This document shows, in pieces, positions 9,162 through 18,994 of a DNA stretch of 64,000 nt. Within the stretch, counting starts at the first letter, position 1. Each line of letters opens with the position of its first letter. The stretch covers positions 1 to 64,000 of the forward strand of contig NZ_JACHFB010000004.1 in assembly GCF_014205885.1 (NCBI RefSeq), read 5' to 3'. A program made the position numbers and the translations under genes. This DNA comes from Borreliella californiensis. Its GTDB lineage: Bacteria; Spirochaetota; Spirochaetia; Borreliales; Borreliaceae. A model generated the notes under the pieces. The model worked only from the letters and a program-made list of their open reading frames with translations. It was not told the origin of the DNA and made no database searches.

Positions 9162-9935
9162 TTATATGCTCCATCCAAAAGATGGAGTAACTTGCATCTT
9201 ATTTAAAAAACATTCAAGAATTTTTTTATACTCACACACATAGTCCTTATCTAAATCAAATTTATCATTTTCTGCTATTCTCCTATTTAAATCTTCTCTT
9301 TCAGATATAATCCCTAAATAATCCTCTCTTAATTGTAAAATATCCAGCAATTGTTTATGAGTATTATTTTTTTTAAATCGCGTTACTAATACAAAAATAG
9401 GTGCATTTGTTCCTATTTTTTTTAAATAAAACTCTAAAAGATCCAAACTCTCAACTGCCCATTTTTCAGCAGTTATGGGGACTAAAACATATTGACTACT
9501 TACCAGAGCATTTGTCAAAGCAAAGTCTAAACTTGGTGGAGTATCTATTATTATATAATCATAATTGTCTTGTATAGATTCTAACTTCTTTTTTAGCCTT
9601 AATTCTTTAAATGGAATTGCTTCTTGATTAAATTTATGTAAACTTAGATAACTGGGTATTAAATCTAAATTGTTATCAATATTGATAATTACATCTCTTA
9701 TTTCTAAAGCACCTTCTTTTAAGATTTCATATATATTAAAATTTTCCAAATTAACATTTTTATTTTGTATATTATTAAAATAAAAACTAGTTATTGATGC
9801 TTGCGTATCTATATCTATCAAAAGAATCTTTTTTGATGTTGATAAAAGAGTGGCAAGAATTATTGAAGTTGTGCTTTTCCCTACACCACCTTTAAGGCTG
9901 GCAATTGTTATTATTTTAGGTTTTTTATTATCCAT
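9162..9935 (-). CDS. parA: PF32 ParA-type partition ATPase (cp32 type)
   Basis: 257-residue Walker-type ParA. Deviant Walker A KGGVGKST at residues 15-22, Walker A' Asp41 (LLIDIDTQAS) and Walker B IIIDTPPS with Asp131. It binds ATP and DNA and segregates plasmid copies with its cognate PF49/centromere; PF32 type defines plasmid incompatibility in Borrelia. ATG at 9935 overlaps the end of PF50 by 25 bases, indicating translational coupling. Sequence style matches cp32 PF32 proteins. It co-exists with a clearly different PF32 at 20428-21183. Confidence 0.92.
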   Translation of the reverse strand: MDNKKPKIITIASLKGGVGKSTTSIILATLLSTSKKILLIDIDTQASITSFYFNNIQNKNVNLENFNIYEILKEGALEIRDVIINIDNNLDLIPSYLSLHKFNQEAIPFKELRLKKKLESIQDNYDYIIIDTPPSLDFALTNALVSSQYVLVPITAEKWAVESLDLLEFYLKKIGTNAPIFVLVTRFKKNNTHKQLLDILQLREDYLGIISEREDLNRRIAENDKFDLDKDYVCEYKKILECFLNKMQVTPSFGWSI

Positions 9936-10477
9936 TTTATTAACGGTCCTTGTTCTGGGTATTTTTTCCCATAAAATTTATATACTTGTTGTTCTAAATC
10001 CGTAAACATACTAAATAATATTTTATTGTAGTGATTGTTTGTTCTTTTTTTATCTAATAAACGATATAGCCCCTTAAAGTAGCAAAAAACGCTTCCGTGC
10101 TTAAATCTAAACTCCATATAATATGCCCTTGCTAATGCATACGCTTTTCTAATGCCGTTTAATTGATACTTTATTAAGGGCTTTTTTATTGGTTTTCTGT
10201 ATCCATAGAAAATGCCAATAAACTTATCCCCTTCTTTAATAGGATACAAATGAGTTTCTTCAACAATTCTTTCCCCATTAAATAATGCTCGCAATGATAA
10301 TCTAAATTCATGTTTTTTCTCATAAACTCCAAATTTATAAATGTCCATCATTATTTTTGTATGGTACATTGCTTTGCCATTTTCTTTTTCAATCAAAATA
10401 AAGCGTTCTTTATTTTGGCATTCAACTTTACATTTTTCTTTTCTTGTAGTTTCAATAGGTTCGGGTGTACTTTCCAT
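9911..10477 (-). CDS. PF50 (DUF226) partition-cassette protein, cp32 type
   Basis: I take ATG at 10477 (MESTPEPIETTRKE), which has GAGG eight bases upstream, rather than the TTG at 10495 that would overlap PF57. Basic protein of 188 residues with the PF50 blocks FIGIFYGYRKPIKKPLIKY and ARAYYMEFRFKHGSVFCYFK. PF50 is one of the two Borrelia proteins implicated with PF57/62 in plasmid replication/maintenance; biochemical role unknown. Ends inside the start of PF32. Confidence 0.8.
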   Translation of the reverse strand: MESTPEPIETTRKEKCKVECQNKERFILIEKENGKAMYHTKIMMDIYKFGVYEKKHEFRLSLRALFNGERIVEETHLYPIKEGDKFIGIFYGYRKPIKKPLIKYQLNGIRKAYALARAYYMEFRFKHGSVFCYFKGLYRLLDKKRTNNHYNKILFSMFTDLEQQVYKFYGKKYPEQGPLIKWIIKNLK

Positions 10478-10487
10478 ATTTAAATCC

Positions 10488-11591
10488 TCATACAACCTTT
10501 ATGTTAAATTCTCCTACAGTTAAAGAATTTTTTTGATTTTTTATTAGCTCTGATAATTCAGAATAATATGTATCAAATACTTTATTGTATTCTATTTTCT
10601 TTTGTTTATTCAAATATTCTTTTATAATAGGCTTTACAATTTCAATATTTGTCTCTTTTTTTAGTTGCTCAACAAGTATATTAAAAATGTTTATTTTTAG
10701 ATTTTGGTAATTTTGTTGAGAATTTTCTTTTTTTCTTTCAATCGATTTTTCTAATTTACGTTTTATATTGTTTAAATCACTATATTTATGACTTTCAATG
10801 ATGAAATGTGGCTTAAATTTGTAAGTTTGATATACTTTTTGGAAATTTATTTCTAATTGTTCGTTGTTGTATCCGTTTTTTTCTAATTCTTTTTGAGCAT
10901 TTTTTAGAATTTCTCTTAATTTTTTTTGCTTATTTTTAAAACAAGATCTATTTGAATTTGCATTAAAACTTTTTATTAGTTCAATTTCAACTCGTTTTAT
11001 AATTTTAATTACGTCAATTTTTGTTTTTTGATTAATGTCTAGATTAAAAATAGAAAGAGAACTTTTGGACTTAATTTCACTTTTATTGTAATAGTTTTTT
11101 ACTTGATATTCTTTTATTTGGATAATTCTTTTTTCTTCTTTTATATTATTATTTTTATTACTTAAACACTCAACTAATTCTACACTACTATGTTTATTAA
11201 CATTGTCTTTAAAATAGTTATTTACTCTAGACCTAAATCTAGAGTCTTTTTTTTCTTTAAAGTAATTGTTGATTTTAAGGTAACACTCTTTTTTAGGATA
11301 ATTAAGCTTATAGTAAATTTCAGTCCCACAATTTACCCCTAAATGTTGGTAGTAGTTAGTTGTGACTTTAAATACTTTTTCTAATTTGTAAAGATAATTT
11401 TGCATAGTTCTTAGAGTAGTGGGAGCTAGGCTATTTCTTTTTAGATTTTCATTAAAGTAATAGAGTATGTTTTTTTGAGTGTATTTCTTATCTTTTTTGT
11501 TTAGGTAATCTAGTGTTGAGGCAAGAACTATCAATTTGTATTGATGCTTATTGTAGCAATGTGAACTTTTTTTATTGGCTGATATTGACAT
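10488..11591 (-). CDS. PF57/62 plasmid replication protein (cp32 type)
   Basis: First gene of the cassette. ATG at 11591 (MSISANKKSSHCYNKHQYK), preceded by AGGAGG nine bases away, is preferred over the TTG at 11600 that lies inside the ribosome-binding site. 367 residues, lysine-rich, with an N-terminal region (QKNILYYFNENL, LAPTTLRTMQNYLYKLEKVF) that looks like a winged-helix DNA-binding domain, and long charged helices after residue 200. Borrelia orfA/PF57-62 proteins are the presumed replication initiators of the plasmids. Intact, unlike its counterpart at 21709-22625, so this is the likely active replicon. Confidence 0.85.
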   Translation of the reverse strand: MSISANKKSSHCYNKHQYKLIVLASTLDYLNKKDKKYTQKNILYYFNENLKRNSLAPTTLRTMQNYLYKLEKVFKVTTNYYQHLGVNCGTEIYYKLNYPKKECYLKINNYFKEKKDSRFRSRVNNYFKDNVNKHSSVELVECLSNKNNNIKEEKRIIQIKEYQVKNYYNKSEIKSKSSLSIFNLDINQKTKIDVIKIIKRVEIELIKSFNANSNRSCFKNKQKKLREILKNAQKELEKNGYNNEQLEINFQKVYQTYKFKPHFIIESHKYSDLNNIKRKLEKSIERKKENSQQNYQNLKINIFNILVEQLKKETNIEIVKPIIKEYLNKQKKIEYNKVFDTYYSELSELIKNQKNSLTVGEFNIKVV

Positions 11592-11974
11592 AACAGTCAA
11601 CCTCCTGACTTAGTAATAAATAATTATAAGTAACATTATGCATAATTTTGATTTAAAAGTAAATACTTTTCTAAAAAAATATTAAATTTTAATTATTAAT
11701 TTTGTTAAATTATTATGCCTTATGTAATTTGGTAAAAAGATTCATTGATTTTAGTTCTAAGTTAGACTATACTACAAGTAGTGTAGTTGTTGAAATATTG
11801 ACATTTGTGACTACCTAACTTAGTAATTTGCAAAAAATGATATAAGGGTTTAGCGAAGTTCTTTTAATAGAGGATTTAGCTAAGCCCTAATTTTTTGTAG
11901 AAATTTATGTTAAAAACTTGTCAAAAATAGTTTTTGCTACATAATTATTTATTACTAAGTTAGGAGAAAAAAAG
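11592..11974. promoter_or_regulatory. Divergent intergenic region between Rep and ERF; probable replication control
   Basis: The 383 bases between the leftward partition operon and rightward ERF contain the right copy of the flanking inverted repeat (11755-11943) and its hairpin (GGGTTTAGC at 11847-11855 with GCTAAGCCC at 11879-11887, one mismatch). The sequence CTAACTTAGTAAT(A)A occurs just before both starts. Region next to the initiator gene is the plausible origin, but no iterons are obvious. Confidence 0.45.
11755..11943. repeat. Right copy of the inverted repeat flanking the cp32 partition locus
   Basis: Imperfect reverse complement of 7911-8095; the two copies enclose bdr, PF49, PF32, PF50 and PF57. 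Confidence 0.7.
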
Positions 11975-12903
11975 ATGGAAAATCTTTCAAACAAAAATAA
12001 TCCACAAGATAATATTCAAGCAGAAATTGACTTTATAAGAGATGTGAAAACTCTAATTAGGAACTTGTCGCGTATTGACAAAAGTCTTAAAGGGGACGGA
12101 TATAAGTATCAGGATTTCAATGGCATATTAGAAGGAATTAAAAACGTTATTGAAAAGCGCAATTTGGATCTTATGTTTAGGCGATTTCCAACTTTTACAC
12201 ATGATCCATATGGTAGAATTTATGTTATTAGAACTACATTCTACAGCACAATCAGTGGGCACAGAGAGTTATTTAATACCTCAATTCTTACAGAAAATTT
12301 GTAATGGAACAGTGAAAATGGCTCTAAAAATGTAAATACATTGCCATAATTTGTTGGTTTAGCTATTATTTATTTCAAAAGGTACGCTTTAGTTGCATGT
12401 CTTAACATAAAAAGTGAAATGGATACTGATGCAGCGCCTATTTACAATAATTATGAAAATGGAAATTCTATGACTAGCAAACAAGCTAGTGTTAATCAAA
12501 AGCAAGAACAAAAAAAAGATAAGTTTTATTATTATGGTGTTTTTAAAGAAGCGGTGTCTAATATGACAAATTAGGTAAATGACCTTACAATAAAAGATAA
12601 TATAAACTCAATTATTCAAAAAATAAGTTTTATACAGGATATAGCCCCTAATAATGGTGATGATATTAAGAAAATTGAAGCAGATCTGATCGCGTATTTT
12701 GAGAAAAATAGCGACTTTAAGAGGATTAAACTATTGAGCGGAGATTATAAAAAGACTATTTCAAGAAAAACAATAAATTGCAGGATTTAAAGGATTTTGA
12801 AAAGTTTATGTCGTTTAAGAAGGCTATTTATGGTGCTAGCCCACTAATATTCTTTAGTGTCTTAAAAAGAGATAAACAATTTGATTATATATTTGTAGCA
12901 TAG
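11975..12903 (+). pseudogene. ERF-family single-strand annealing protein gene, broken
   Basis: Start at 11975 behind AGGAGAAAAAAAG. The first 109 codons (DFIRDVKTLIRNLSRIDKSL, YQDFNGILEGIKNVIEKRN) are the ERF domain used by phages for RecA-independent strand annealing. A TAA at 12302, another near 12347 and a TAG near 12572 interrupt it; open coding with the right character continues (YFKRYALVACLNIKSE, FKEAVSNMTN, NNKLQDLKDFEKFM after a frameshift near 12760) to a TAG at 12901. Partner of the broken YqaJ-like exonuclease at 6513-7803; this recombination module is inactive. Confidence 0.75.
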
Positions 12904-12911
12904 CAATATTA

Positions 12912-12931
12912 ATACCCCCTATTTGGGGGCT
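12912..12931. terminator. GC-rich hairpin between convergent ERF relic and mlp
   Basis: CCCCC at 12915-12919 pairs with GGGGG at 12925-12929, extended imperfectly by AATATTAATA/TGATATT. It stands between two converging genes and would stop transcription from both sides, although the T runs are weak. Confidence 0.55.
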
Positions 12932-12942
12932 GATATTAGCTA

Positions 12943-13374
12943 TTAGGAATTTTTGCATGTAGTAGTTGCATTGGTTGCAAAATCATCTATATTTTCCTCT
13001 TTAAGATATTCTTTAACTACGGTTTTAAAAGTGGTTTTCTGTTCATCACCACTCTGTTTCCCAGTACATTTAGCAAGTTCACTTTTTATATGATCAAGTG
13101 CAGATTTTATTTTATCTTCATTGTTTTCTAAGAATTTATCAAATTCTCCACCACTAGTTAAAGCAGTTTTTAACCAGTCAAGGTGTATTTTTTGATCATC
13201 AGATAGCTTTTCTCTAAGCAGTTTTTCTTTAGATTTTGGTTTTTCTTGTGTTACTTCTTTTTGGGTTAAATCACGCTTTCCCCGGTTTTTTGTCTGCTTG
13301 GTAGTTGTATCATTAGAATTACAGCCGTTTAGCATTAGTAAAAATAAACAAATTAATATATTGATGATTTTCAT
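12943..13374 (-). CDS. mlp: Mlp multicopy lipoprotein
   Basis: Intact 143-residue lipoprotein: leader [18 protein letters not shown] with lipobox Cys18, then [20 protein letters not shown]. Typical Mlp blocks follow: [48 protein letters not shown] and a C-terminal TTCKNS. Mlp proteins are host-induced surface antigens of cp32 plasmids with no firm biochemical role. It is divergent from revA across a 161-base promoter region, the arrangement of cp32-1 and cp32-6. Confidence 0.9.
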   Translation of the reverse strand: MKIINILICLFLLMLNGCNSNDTTTKQTKNRGKRDLTQKEVTQEKPKSKEKLLREKLSDDQKIHLDWLKTALTSGGEFDKFLENNEDKIKSALDHIKSELAKCTGKQSGDEQKTTFKTVVKEYLKEENIDDFATNATTTCKNS

Positions 13375-13535
13375 TATTATTTCCTTCCTTTATCTCTAGT
13401 CCAATATGTTGAGTAAAAATAAAATTTATTCTTGTAATTATAGAGTCTATTTTTAAAAATATTAATTGAGAGATTAATATTTTTTGAATGTTGTGCTAGC
13501 TTTTATTTCATTATTATTAAATATAGGAGTAACTA

Positions 13536-14018
13536 ATGAAAAATAAAAACATAGTTAAAATATTTTTTGTATCAATGTTATTTATAATGGCTTGTAAAGC
13601 ATACGTAGAAGAAAAGAAACAAATAGGTTCATTAAGTACAGACGTTTCAACTCTTAATAATAAGATTGATCATGAGAAATTTAATCATTATAAACAAGAA
13701 ATAAATAAATTAAAAGAAAGTTTAAAGGATGTAAGTAATGCAGAGCTTAAAGAAAAACTATTGGCTTTAGAAAGTCTCTTCCAAGATAAATTGGCAGCTA
13801 AATTATCAGCTTTAAAAGCAGCTAAACAAAAAATTGAGGGGATTACAGATACTGACAATAATACTGCAAAAAGCAAGATATGGGCAGAATCAAAGCTGGT
13901 TGGAGTAACTATAAAGTTTAGCGGAAGCAATACTGCTGGTAATGGAAAAAAAATGTCTGAAGAAGCTGTAAAACAGATAGATAAAATAATAAAGTTTCTT
14001 AAAGAGGGTACTAATTGA
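13536..14018 (+). CDS. revA: RevA fibronectin-binding lipoprotein
   Basis: Intact 160-residue lipoprotein: leader ending FVSMLFIMAC (Cys20) then KAYVEEKKQIGSL. RevA features include KLKESLKDVSNAELKEKLLA, QDKLAAKLSALKAAKQ and the C-terminal block SEEAVKQIDKIIKFLKEGTN. RevA is a surface adhesin for host fibronectin produced during mammalian infection. GGAG lies upstream of the ATG. Divergent from mlp, followed by a strong terminator. Last cp32 gene before the linear-plasmid part. Confidence 0.9.
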   Translation: MKNKNIVKIFFVSMLFIMACKAYVEEKKQIGSLSTDVSTLNNKIDHEKFNHYKQEINKLKESLKDVSNAELKEKLLALESLFQDKLAAKLSALKAAKQKIEGITDTDNNTAKSKIWAESKLVGVTIKFSGSNTAGNGKKMSEEAVKQIDKIIKFLKEGTN

Positions 14019-14046
14019 TTAGTAAATATTCATATTAAAAATGTTT

Positions 14047-14088
14047 AAATCTAGGTATTAAATTTACTTTAATTTAATATCTAGATTT
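14047..14088 (+). terminator. Intrinsic terminator of revA
   Basis: An 18-bp stem with one mismatch (AAATCTAGGTATTAAATT with AATTTAATATCTAGATTT), 6-base loop, followed by a short T run, 28 bases after the revA stop. Confidence 0.8.
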
Positions 14089-14155
14089 TTCTGCTATTCT
14101 AAAAGCCAATTTAATTATAAAGTAAAATTTTTTGCAAGACAAACCTTTTTGTAAT

Positions 14156-15036
14156 TTACATTTTTAATTGAGAATACTTATTATAAACTTTTTTTGCTAT
14201 TGGTTTTGCTTCCTTGATGTACTTTAAAAATATGTTGATATTATATTTTATTGAAGTCATAGAGTGTTCGTCTTTTAGTGTTGATAAGTCGGGATAAGGA
14301 TATTCTGGATAATTTGGATCATTAACTTTTACTTTTGTTTTGGCTAAAAATGTTACAAGATACATAACATATCTTCCTTATTGAATTTCAGATCATTAGA
14401 TATTTTTAGATTTTTTTCATCAGAATTAACTAAATCAATACAGTGATTGATTTTCTCATTTATTGGAGCGAGTGTATTAGTTATTGTTGGGGTTAATGCA
14501 CTCTCAAGTCTTTCTATATTTGTTTTATAGATTAATTTTGTAGTGAGCATATAGTTCATAAACCAAAAAGAATCCTTTATGTGCAATTTCATCAAATTCA
14601 TCTTCAAATTTAGAAAATATGTCAATAAGGTTTGATATAGACTTAAGTCCAGCTTCAAGATTATCTTTAGATAATTTAGGAATTGGTACAGATATAGTTC
14701 TATGATCAAAATAATAATATTTAAATAGGTCCTTTGATTTTTCGTTAATTGTTTCTGATTTTTGTTCTATATTTTCTTGGTTCTTTTCCGATCTATCTTT
14801 ACTTTCTTCTAATTCGTGCCTAAATTGTTCTTTATCTTTTTCATCTATTTTATTCGTTAATTCTTGATTTTTTTTTCAATCTCTTCTAATCTCGAATCTT
14901 CAACAATGTTCTGAACTATTTCTTTTGTATCTAAAAATTCTTCAACTTGGTTTTTTAACTCTGCATTACTTTCATAATTTTTACAAGAACTTGTTAGTGC
15001 AAGAATAGCACAAACAGCAAACATTTTTCTAGTCAT
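14156..15036 (-). pseudogene. Decayed lipoprotein gene
   Basis: ATG at 15036: MTRKMFAVCAILALTSSC, a lipoprotein leader with Cys18, then KNYESNAELKNQVEEFLDTK. An A-run frameshift near 14872 splits it; the next frame is a long coiled coil (QELTNKIDEKDKEQFRHELE) and DHRTISVPIPKLSKDNL, then a stop near 14530. A third frame runs on (IERLESALTPTITNTLAPIN) and a fourth piece to 14156 (DPNYPEYPYPDLSTLKDEH). Intact product would be about 280 residues. The leader resembles Erp proteins, but I do not recognise the family of the body. It marks the start of non-cp32 DNA. Confidence 0.6.
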
Positions 15037-15149
15037 AATTATTGCCTTTCAAAATTAAATCAATCAAATTTCTTGTTAAGACCATCAAATTTACAATTTA
15101 CTAAATTTATTACTTGACAAGTAATGAAAAATTTTCAAGAAAAAACAAA

Positions 15150-16254
15150 TCATTGATATCCATATTCTTCTACATTTATTTCAAGCCGGAGTGGGCTTTT
15201 TCTTGCCCTATCTAGCAAATCTTCAATAATTTCACCAACAGCGTGTTTCAATATATTTGTCAATACTACCAAAGTTTTAGTAACTCCAATTTCAACAGCA
15301 GTTTTAACCGTGTCACTCTCTCCACTGCTAGCAACAGCAAACTGTCCATCTTTGGCCATTCCTCTCAAAATAATTGCTGTAGCAATAATTATTGGATTAG
15401 AAACATTAAAATGGCCAACCCCCATGTCCATAAACATCATCATTGCCACCAATAGCTGCCTCAATAGGGATGGAAGCAATATTAGGAGTTCTACCCTGCT
15501 CTCGTTCTGCGTCTAAACCATTCCTTTCAATAGCAAGCAATATCTCCTCCCCACTAACCGAATTAACTAAATCCTTTGCTTTACTCGCTGCACTGGCAGG
15601 ATCATTCTCATCCTTACAATCATTGCGCTTTTCTTTTTTAATAAAAAAAAATTACCAATACAATCAACACTACCAACCTGTCTATGTTTTGCATTAAACT
15701 CCCTCTTATAATTGAAGAATATTTTATCATTAATACCAAAACTTCTTGCAACATGTAAAATCGTTGATATCCCCTTGACAAATCCCTTTACACTTGACGA
15801 ATCAGCTATCTTAAGATTTCCTCCTGTCACAACTTTCCCAACTAAATCGCTCCCAATATCTGCCGCTTTAGCAGTCTCATCCGCACCATTAATAAAATCC
15901 ATCAAATACCTATCAATAAATATTTTTTGCAGCATTAATGACAAGATAACCTGCCCCGTAATATTCAGAAAAATTAAAAGATATTTTTTTAAAACCTTCT
16001 TGAATTTTTCTAAACTCTTTAATTATCGTTTCAAAATAATTTCTAACTTCAGATTTTTTCAAGTCGACTGCGATTGCCTTCACACCCAAAGAATCACCAA
16101 AAGGGGAATAAATAAAGGCATCAGAAAAATCCTTGCCCAATGCTTCAATTGAATTTAACAATTGGGTTTTTATGACTTCATCGGGCACTGTGTTTTTACA
16201 AGCAATCAGAACAAACAACAGCAGAATAAATGCTAAACTTGTTACTTTTTTTAT
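15150..16254 (-). pseudogene. VlsE/Vlp-like variable lipoprotein gene, decayed
   Basis: Leader KKVTSLAFILLLFVLIAC is preceded by ATA at 16254-16252 where ATG is expected. Vlp/VlsE hallmarks follow in three frames: FGDSLGVKAIAVDLKKSEVR and NYFETIIKEF; then SSVKGFVKGISTILHVA; then ASAASKAKDLVNSVSGEEIL and IPIEAAIGG; then AIILRGMAKDGQFAV and a C-terminal VGEIIEDLLDRARK block. VlsE is the antigenically varying surface lipoprotein of lp28-1. No silent cassettes or long direct repeats flank this copy, so it resembles an isolated paralogue (such as I recall on lp38) rather than an expression site. Confidence 0.78.
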
Positions 16255-16270
16255 TATTAATCCTCATTTC

Positions 16271-16456
16271 TAATGATACAGAAAAATAATCATCAACCAT
16301 AACGTAATACAAGACAAATCCATAATCAATCTATTGGGATATTTTCTTTTACTTATAAACTTATCTTTAGGTAATCTATATATCAACTTATACTGCTTTT
16401 TCCTTATTATTTGATAATGTAATTCATTTTTATCTAATTTAGGAGGAACAAATTGA
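16271..16456 (-). pseudogene. Unidentified coding relic without a start
   Basis: About 60 open codons, KLDKNELHYQIIRKKQYK then LPKDKFISKRKYPNRLIM, ending in a hydrophobic stretch and a TAG at 16271. Codon use looks coding, yet there is no start codon or RBS. Likely the 3' remnant of a deleted gene; family not recognised. Confidence 0.3.
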
Positions 16457-16546
16457 AATTATTAAAAATATTTTTGTGAGTTTTTTTACTAATATACTAA
16501 AAATAAAAATTACCTTACAATTAAGAGCCTAAAATCATCTTTAAAG

Positions 16547-17098
16547 CTACTGTTCCACTACTTTCTTCACTTTAAAATATTGTTCATCAATAGTGGGCCT
16601 AGGCATAAAAACCTCCCCCCTCCCATCGTTATAATATTCATGTCTTCCTTCACCAGAATACTTAATACCTGGAGAATATAAATCCCTTACACATGAATAA
16701 AGCCAATAAACTCCGTGTTTAAATTTATTATTTTGCTCATTTTTTAACCTACTAAACAACTTAATCAGTTCTTTAGATCGCTCAGAGCCTAAATCTAAAA
16801 AGAATTTATTCAAATACACCTCATTATAGTCAGGCACTGGAGGTACATCGTGATAATTAGGATCTTTTAAACTAATTATAGTATTTTTTATATCGACTAA
16901 CAAACGATGTTCAGCCGCATATAATCTTAAATTAGAAAATACACCTTCAGTAATAATCTCATCAGGCTCTTTATCATAACTTTCCATTTCCAAATTTTCA
17001 ATCTCAAAAAAAGTTTGAACAGCTTGTTCCTGCTTATCAGGCAAATAACAACCCAATAAAGCTAATGTTATTATGCAAACGCCAACCAAAATCCCCAT
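16547..17098 (-). CDS. Putative outer-surface lipoprotein
   Basis: Intact 183-residue protein with GGAGGAG nine bases before the ATG. MGILVGVCIITLALLGC is a lipoprotein leader with lipobox LLGC (Cys17). Mature part is acidic: QEQAVQTFFEIENLEMES, ITEGVFSNLRLYAAEHRLL, FFLDLGSERSKELIKLF and GVYWLYSCVRDLYSPGIKYS, ending in MPRPTIDEQYFKVKKVVEQ. It belongs to a Borrelia linear-plasmid lipoprotein family I have seen, possibly the S2-antigen type; that name is uncertain. The only undamaged gene between revA and the second partition locus. Confidence 0.7.
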   Translation of the reverse strand: MGILVGVCIITLALLGCYLPDKQEQAVQTFFEIENLEMESYDKEPDEIITEGVFSNLRLYAAEHRLLVDIKNTIISLKDPNYHDVPPVPDYNEVYLNKFFLDLGSERSKELIKLFSRLKNEQNNKFKHGVYWLYSCVRDLYSPGIKYSGEGRHEYYNDGRGEVFMPRPTIDEQYFKVKKVVEQ

Positions 17099-18051
17099 AT
17101 ATGCTTCTCCTCCATCTTACTGCTAAGGTAATCTATAAATATATAAGTTAACCCAAATACTATTTTACTAAACTCAAAAAGCTCTACTAAAATAGATTTT
17201 TCTAAAAAAACAAGCATATACCAATTTTATCTTTTCTCAAGAATTGTTAAATAACAAATCATTATATTGATTTATGAAAAATAAATATTTAAATAATCTC
17301 CTTATAAAATATATTTATAAATAAATATATACATAAAAATTAAATTATATGATTCTCACAAACTTAATGTTTATATTAAAAAATTATATAGATGTAATGG
17401 CGCTTGCTTTCAAGCATACTTATTGATTAGATTCTCAATTAATTGAAAAAGCTTTAAAGTAAACTTGCTTTAAAATACTATTCTTGGTATACCGCCATTT
17501 ATTAATGCCTTATTTATATTCAACAAGCTTTCAAGTTTCATTAATTAACTAAAGAGATTTGCTCTTTTCTGTTTTAATTTCTTGGTTAAAAAAATCCCAA
17601 AGAGCATCTATGTATAACTGGTAGATAGTACTATTTCATAAAATAGTTTAAATAACCTCCTATATTTGTCCAGCTCATTTAAGAATCTTTTTTGTGCTTA
17701 AAATTATTAACTTGCCTTTCAATCTCGGGTTTGGCTTTTTAAAGGTCTTCTTTTGATTTTAATTAATCTTCATTTAGCTAAATCAGAACAATTACTAAAA
17801 TCATTTTAGACTCAAACTTATATAAATCTAAGTAACTTTAAAACCTAATTTATCTTTAAACCCTTCAATATATTAAATATTAAAATTTGAGCTTCAAAAC
17901 AAAAAATTATTAAGTGCTTACTTACAACTTAAAAAATTAATTTCTATAAAAATAGAATCTTTTTTTGATTACAACAAGCTAATATTAATTTATTATTAAT
18001 TGCACGAATATTTTACTTATCAAAACTTATTATTAAGAGATAACAAAAAAT
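17099..18051. other. Long AT-rich stretch with faint coding relics
   Basis: No intact gene. On the minus strand around 17749-17379, short pieces in two frames (KPEIERQVNNFKHKKDS, DKYRRLFKLFYEIVLSTSY, DALWDFFNQEIKTEKSK) look like the C-terminal half of a helical lipoprotein, now full of stops. The rest shows nothing beyond AT-rich sequence. Confidence 0.4.
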
Positions 18052-18550
18052 ATGATATTAATATTAATTTTTGGTTTGACAATTCAAATTTTTGCCACAA
18101 AAGATAAGCAAGATAGAATTGAAAAAGTATTGTAAGTTCTCTTCAATACGATAAATATATTAGAAAAAGAATAAATCCACTCGTACCGTTACTTTTAAAT
18201 TCATTTTTGTTTTTAGGAATAGAATCCTTTATACAAGAAGATTATATTGGTAGTGACACAGTGCTTAGATCTTCAGTTATTGGAAAGGAATCCTTTGGCT
18301 AACTGGAAATATTATTGGTAATACTGCACAAAACGCAACAACAATAACCGGGATTCACACTAATAGGGATAGGAGCGGAGTGGACACGATTGCAGCATCC
18401 CACATAACCTCGCTTATTATTCCATTCAAAGGCACAAATAAGTATAATGAAAATCTTAAAAAAAGACTTGGCATTGATCTTGCAGGTTTTAAACCCAATT
18501 TTGATATTGGAATAAGCGGATTTAAACTGTCGTTTAAAAAAAGTTATTAA
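18052..18550 (+). pseudogene. P13-family (PF48) membrane protein gene, broken
   Basis: ATG at 18052 starts a hydrophobic leader (ILILIFGLTIQIFATKDKQD), then a frameshift near 18130. The next frame reads LQYDKYIRKRINPLVPLLLN and FLFLGIESFIQEDYIGSDTV, then a second break near 18300 and a final frame SLIIPFKGTNKYNENLKKRL, GIDLAGFKPNFDIGISGFKL to the stop at 18548. The order and motifs match P13, a channel-forming outer-membrane protein with plasmid paralogues such as BBA01. Opposite orientation to its neighbours. Confidence 0.75.
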
Positions 18551-18739
18551 ATAAATATAAAACAATAAATTCTACGAGCTAATAATAAATAGGCTTCGCC
18601 GAAAACTTTAAATTTTAAAAATGATCAACAAAACTTATTACCGGGTTTTTAAATTGACAATTAAGGTCGTATTAGTACGAAAACACAATCACTGATAATT
18701 GTATAAAAATTGTTTAAATTTTGAGAGTAATTACTTATA

Positions 18740-18994
18740 TGCTTTGCTTTGTTTTTTTAAAATTTAAATCAGAATATTCTTTAAACACCTTTTTTTAAAC
18801 AATCTTTATCGTTCAAAAAAATCTTGTCTAATAAATTCCCTATAAATTTTTTATTATCTCCTTTAATATCCTATTTAATTAGCTCAAAATTCAAAATTCT
18901 AGTCTTAATACTTTTTTAAAAGTATGGCACCAAAAAACCAAAATAAAAAATAATATAAAGAAAAACATATTTAAAATACTTATATTTTTTTCAT
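18740..18994 (-). pseudogene. Degenerate 5' fragment of a PF12-type lipoprotein gene
   Basis: From an ATG at 18994 the nucleotide sequence aligns with the start of the intact gene at 28475-29365: same AT-rich leader, then a run corresponding to SLKNIKTEGLDFEL with scattered indels and stops. Upstream bases (TATTTTATGAATTTTTGACA region) also resemble those before the intact gene. No product can be made. Confidence 0.5.

Noticed and set aside
15712..16152. Plus-strand 146-residue frame and its neighbours
   Set aside because: Antisense frames of the VlsE-like relic, which has recognisable motifs on the minus strand.
15150..18050. Array of silent vls cassettes
   Set aside because: Only one VlsE-like segment is seen and no repeated cassettes or 17-bp-type direct repeats flank it.
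18299..18565. Minus-strand 88-residue Cys-rich frame
   Set aside because: Antisense of the P13-family relic.
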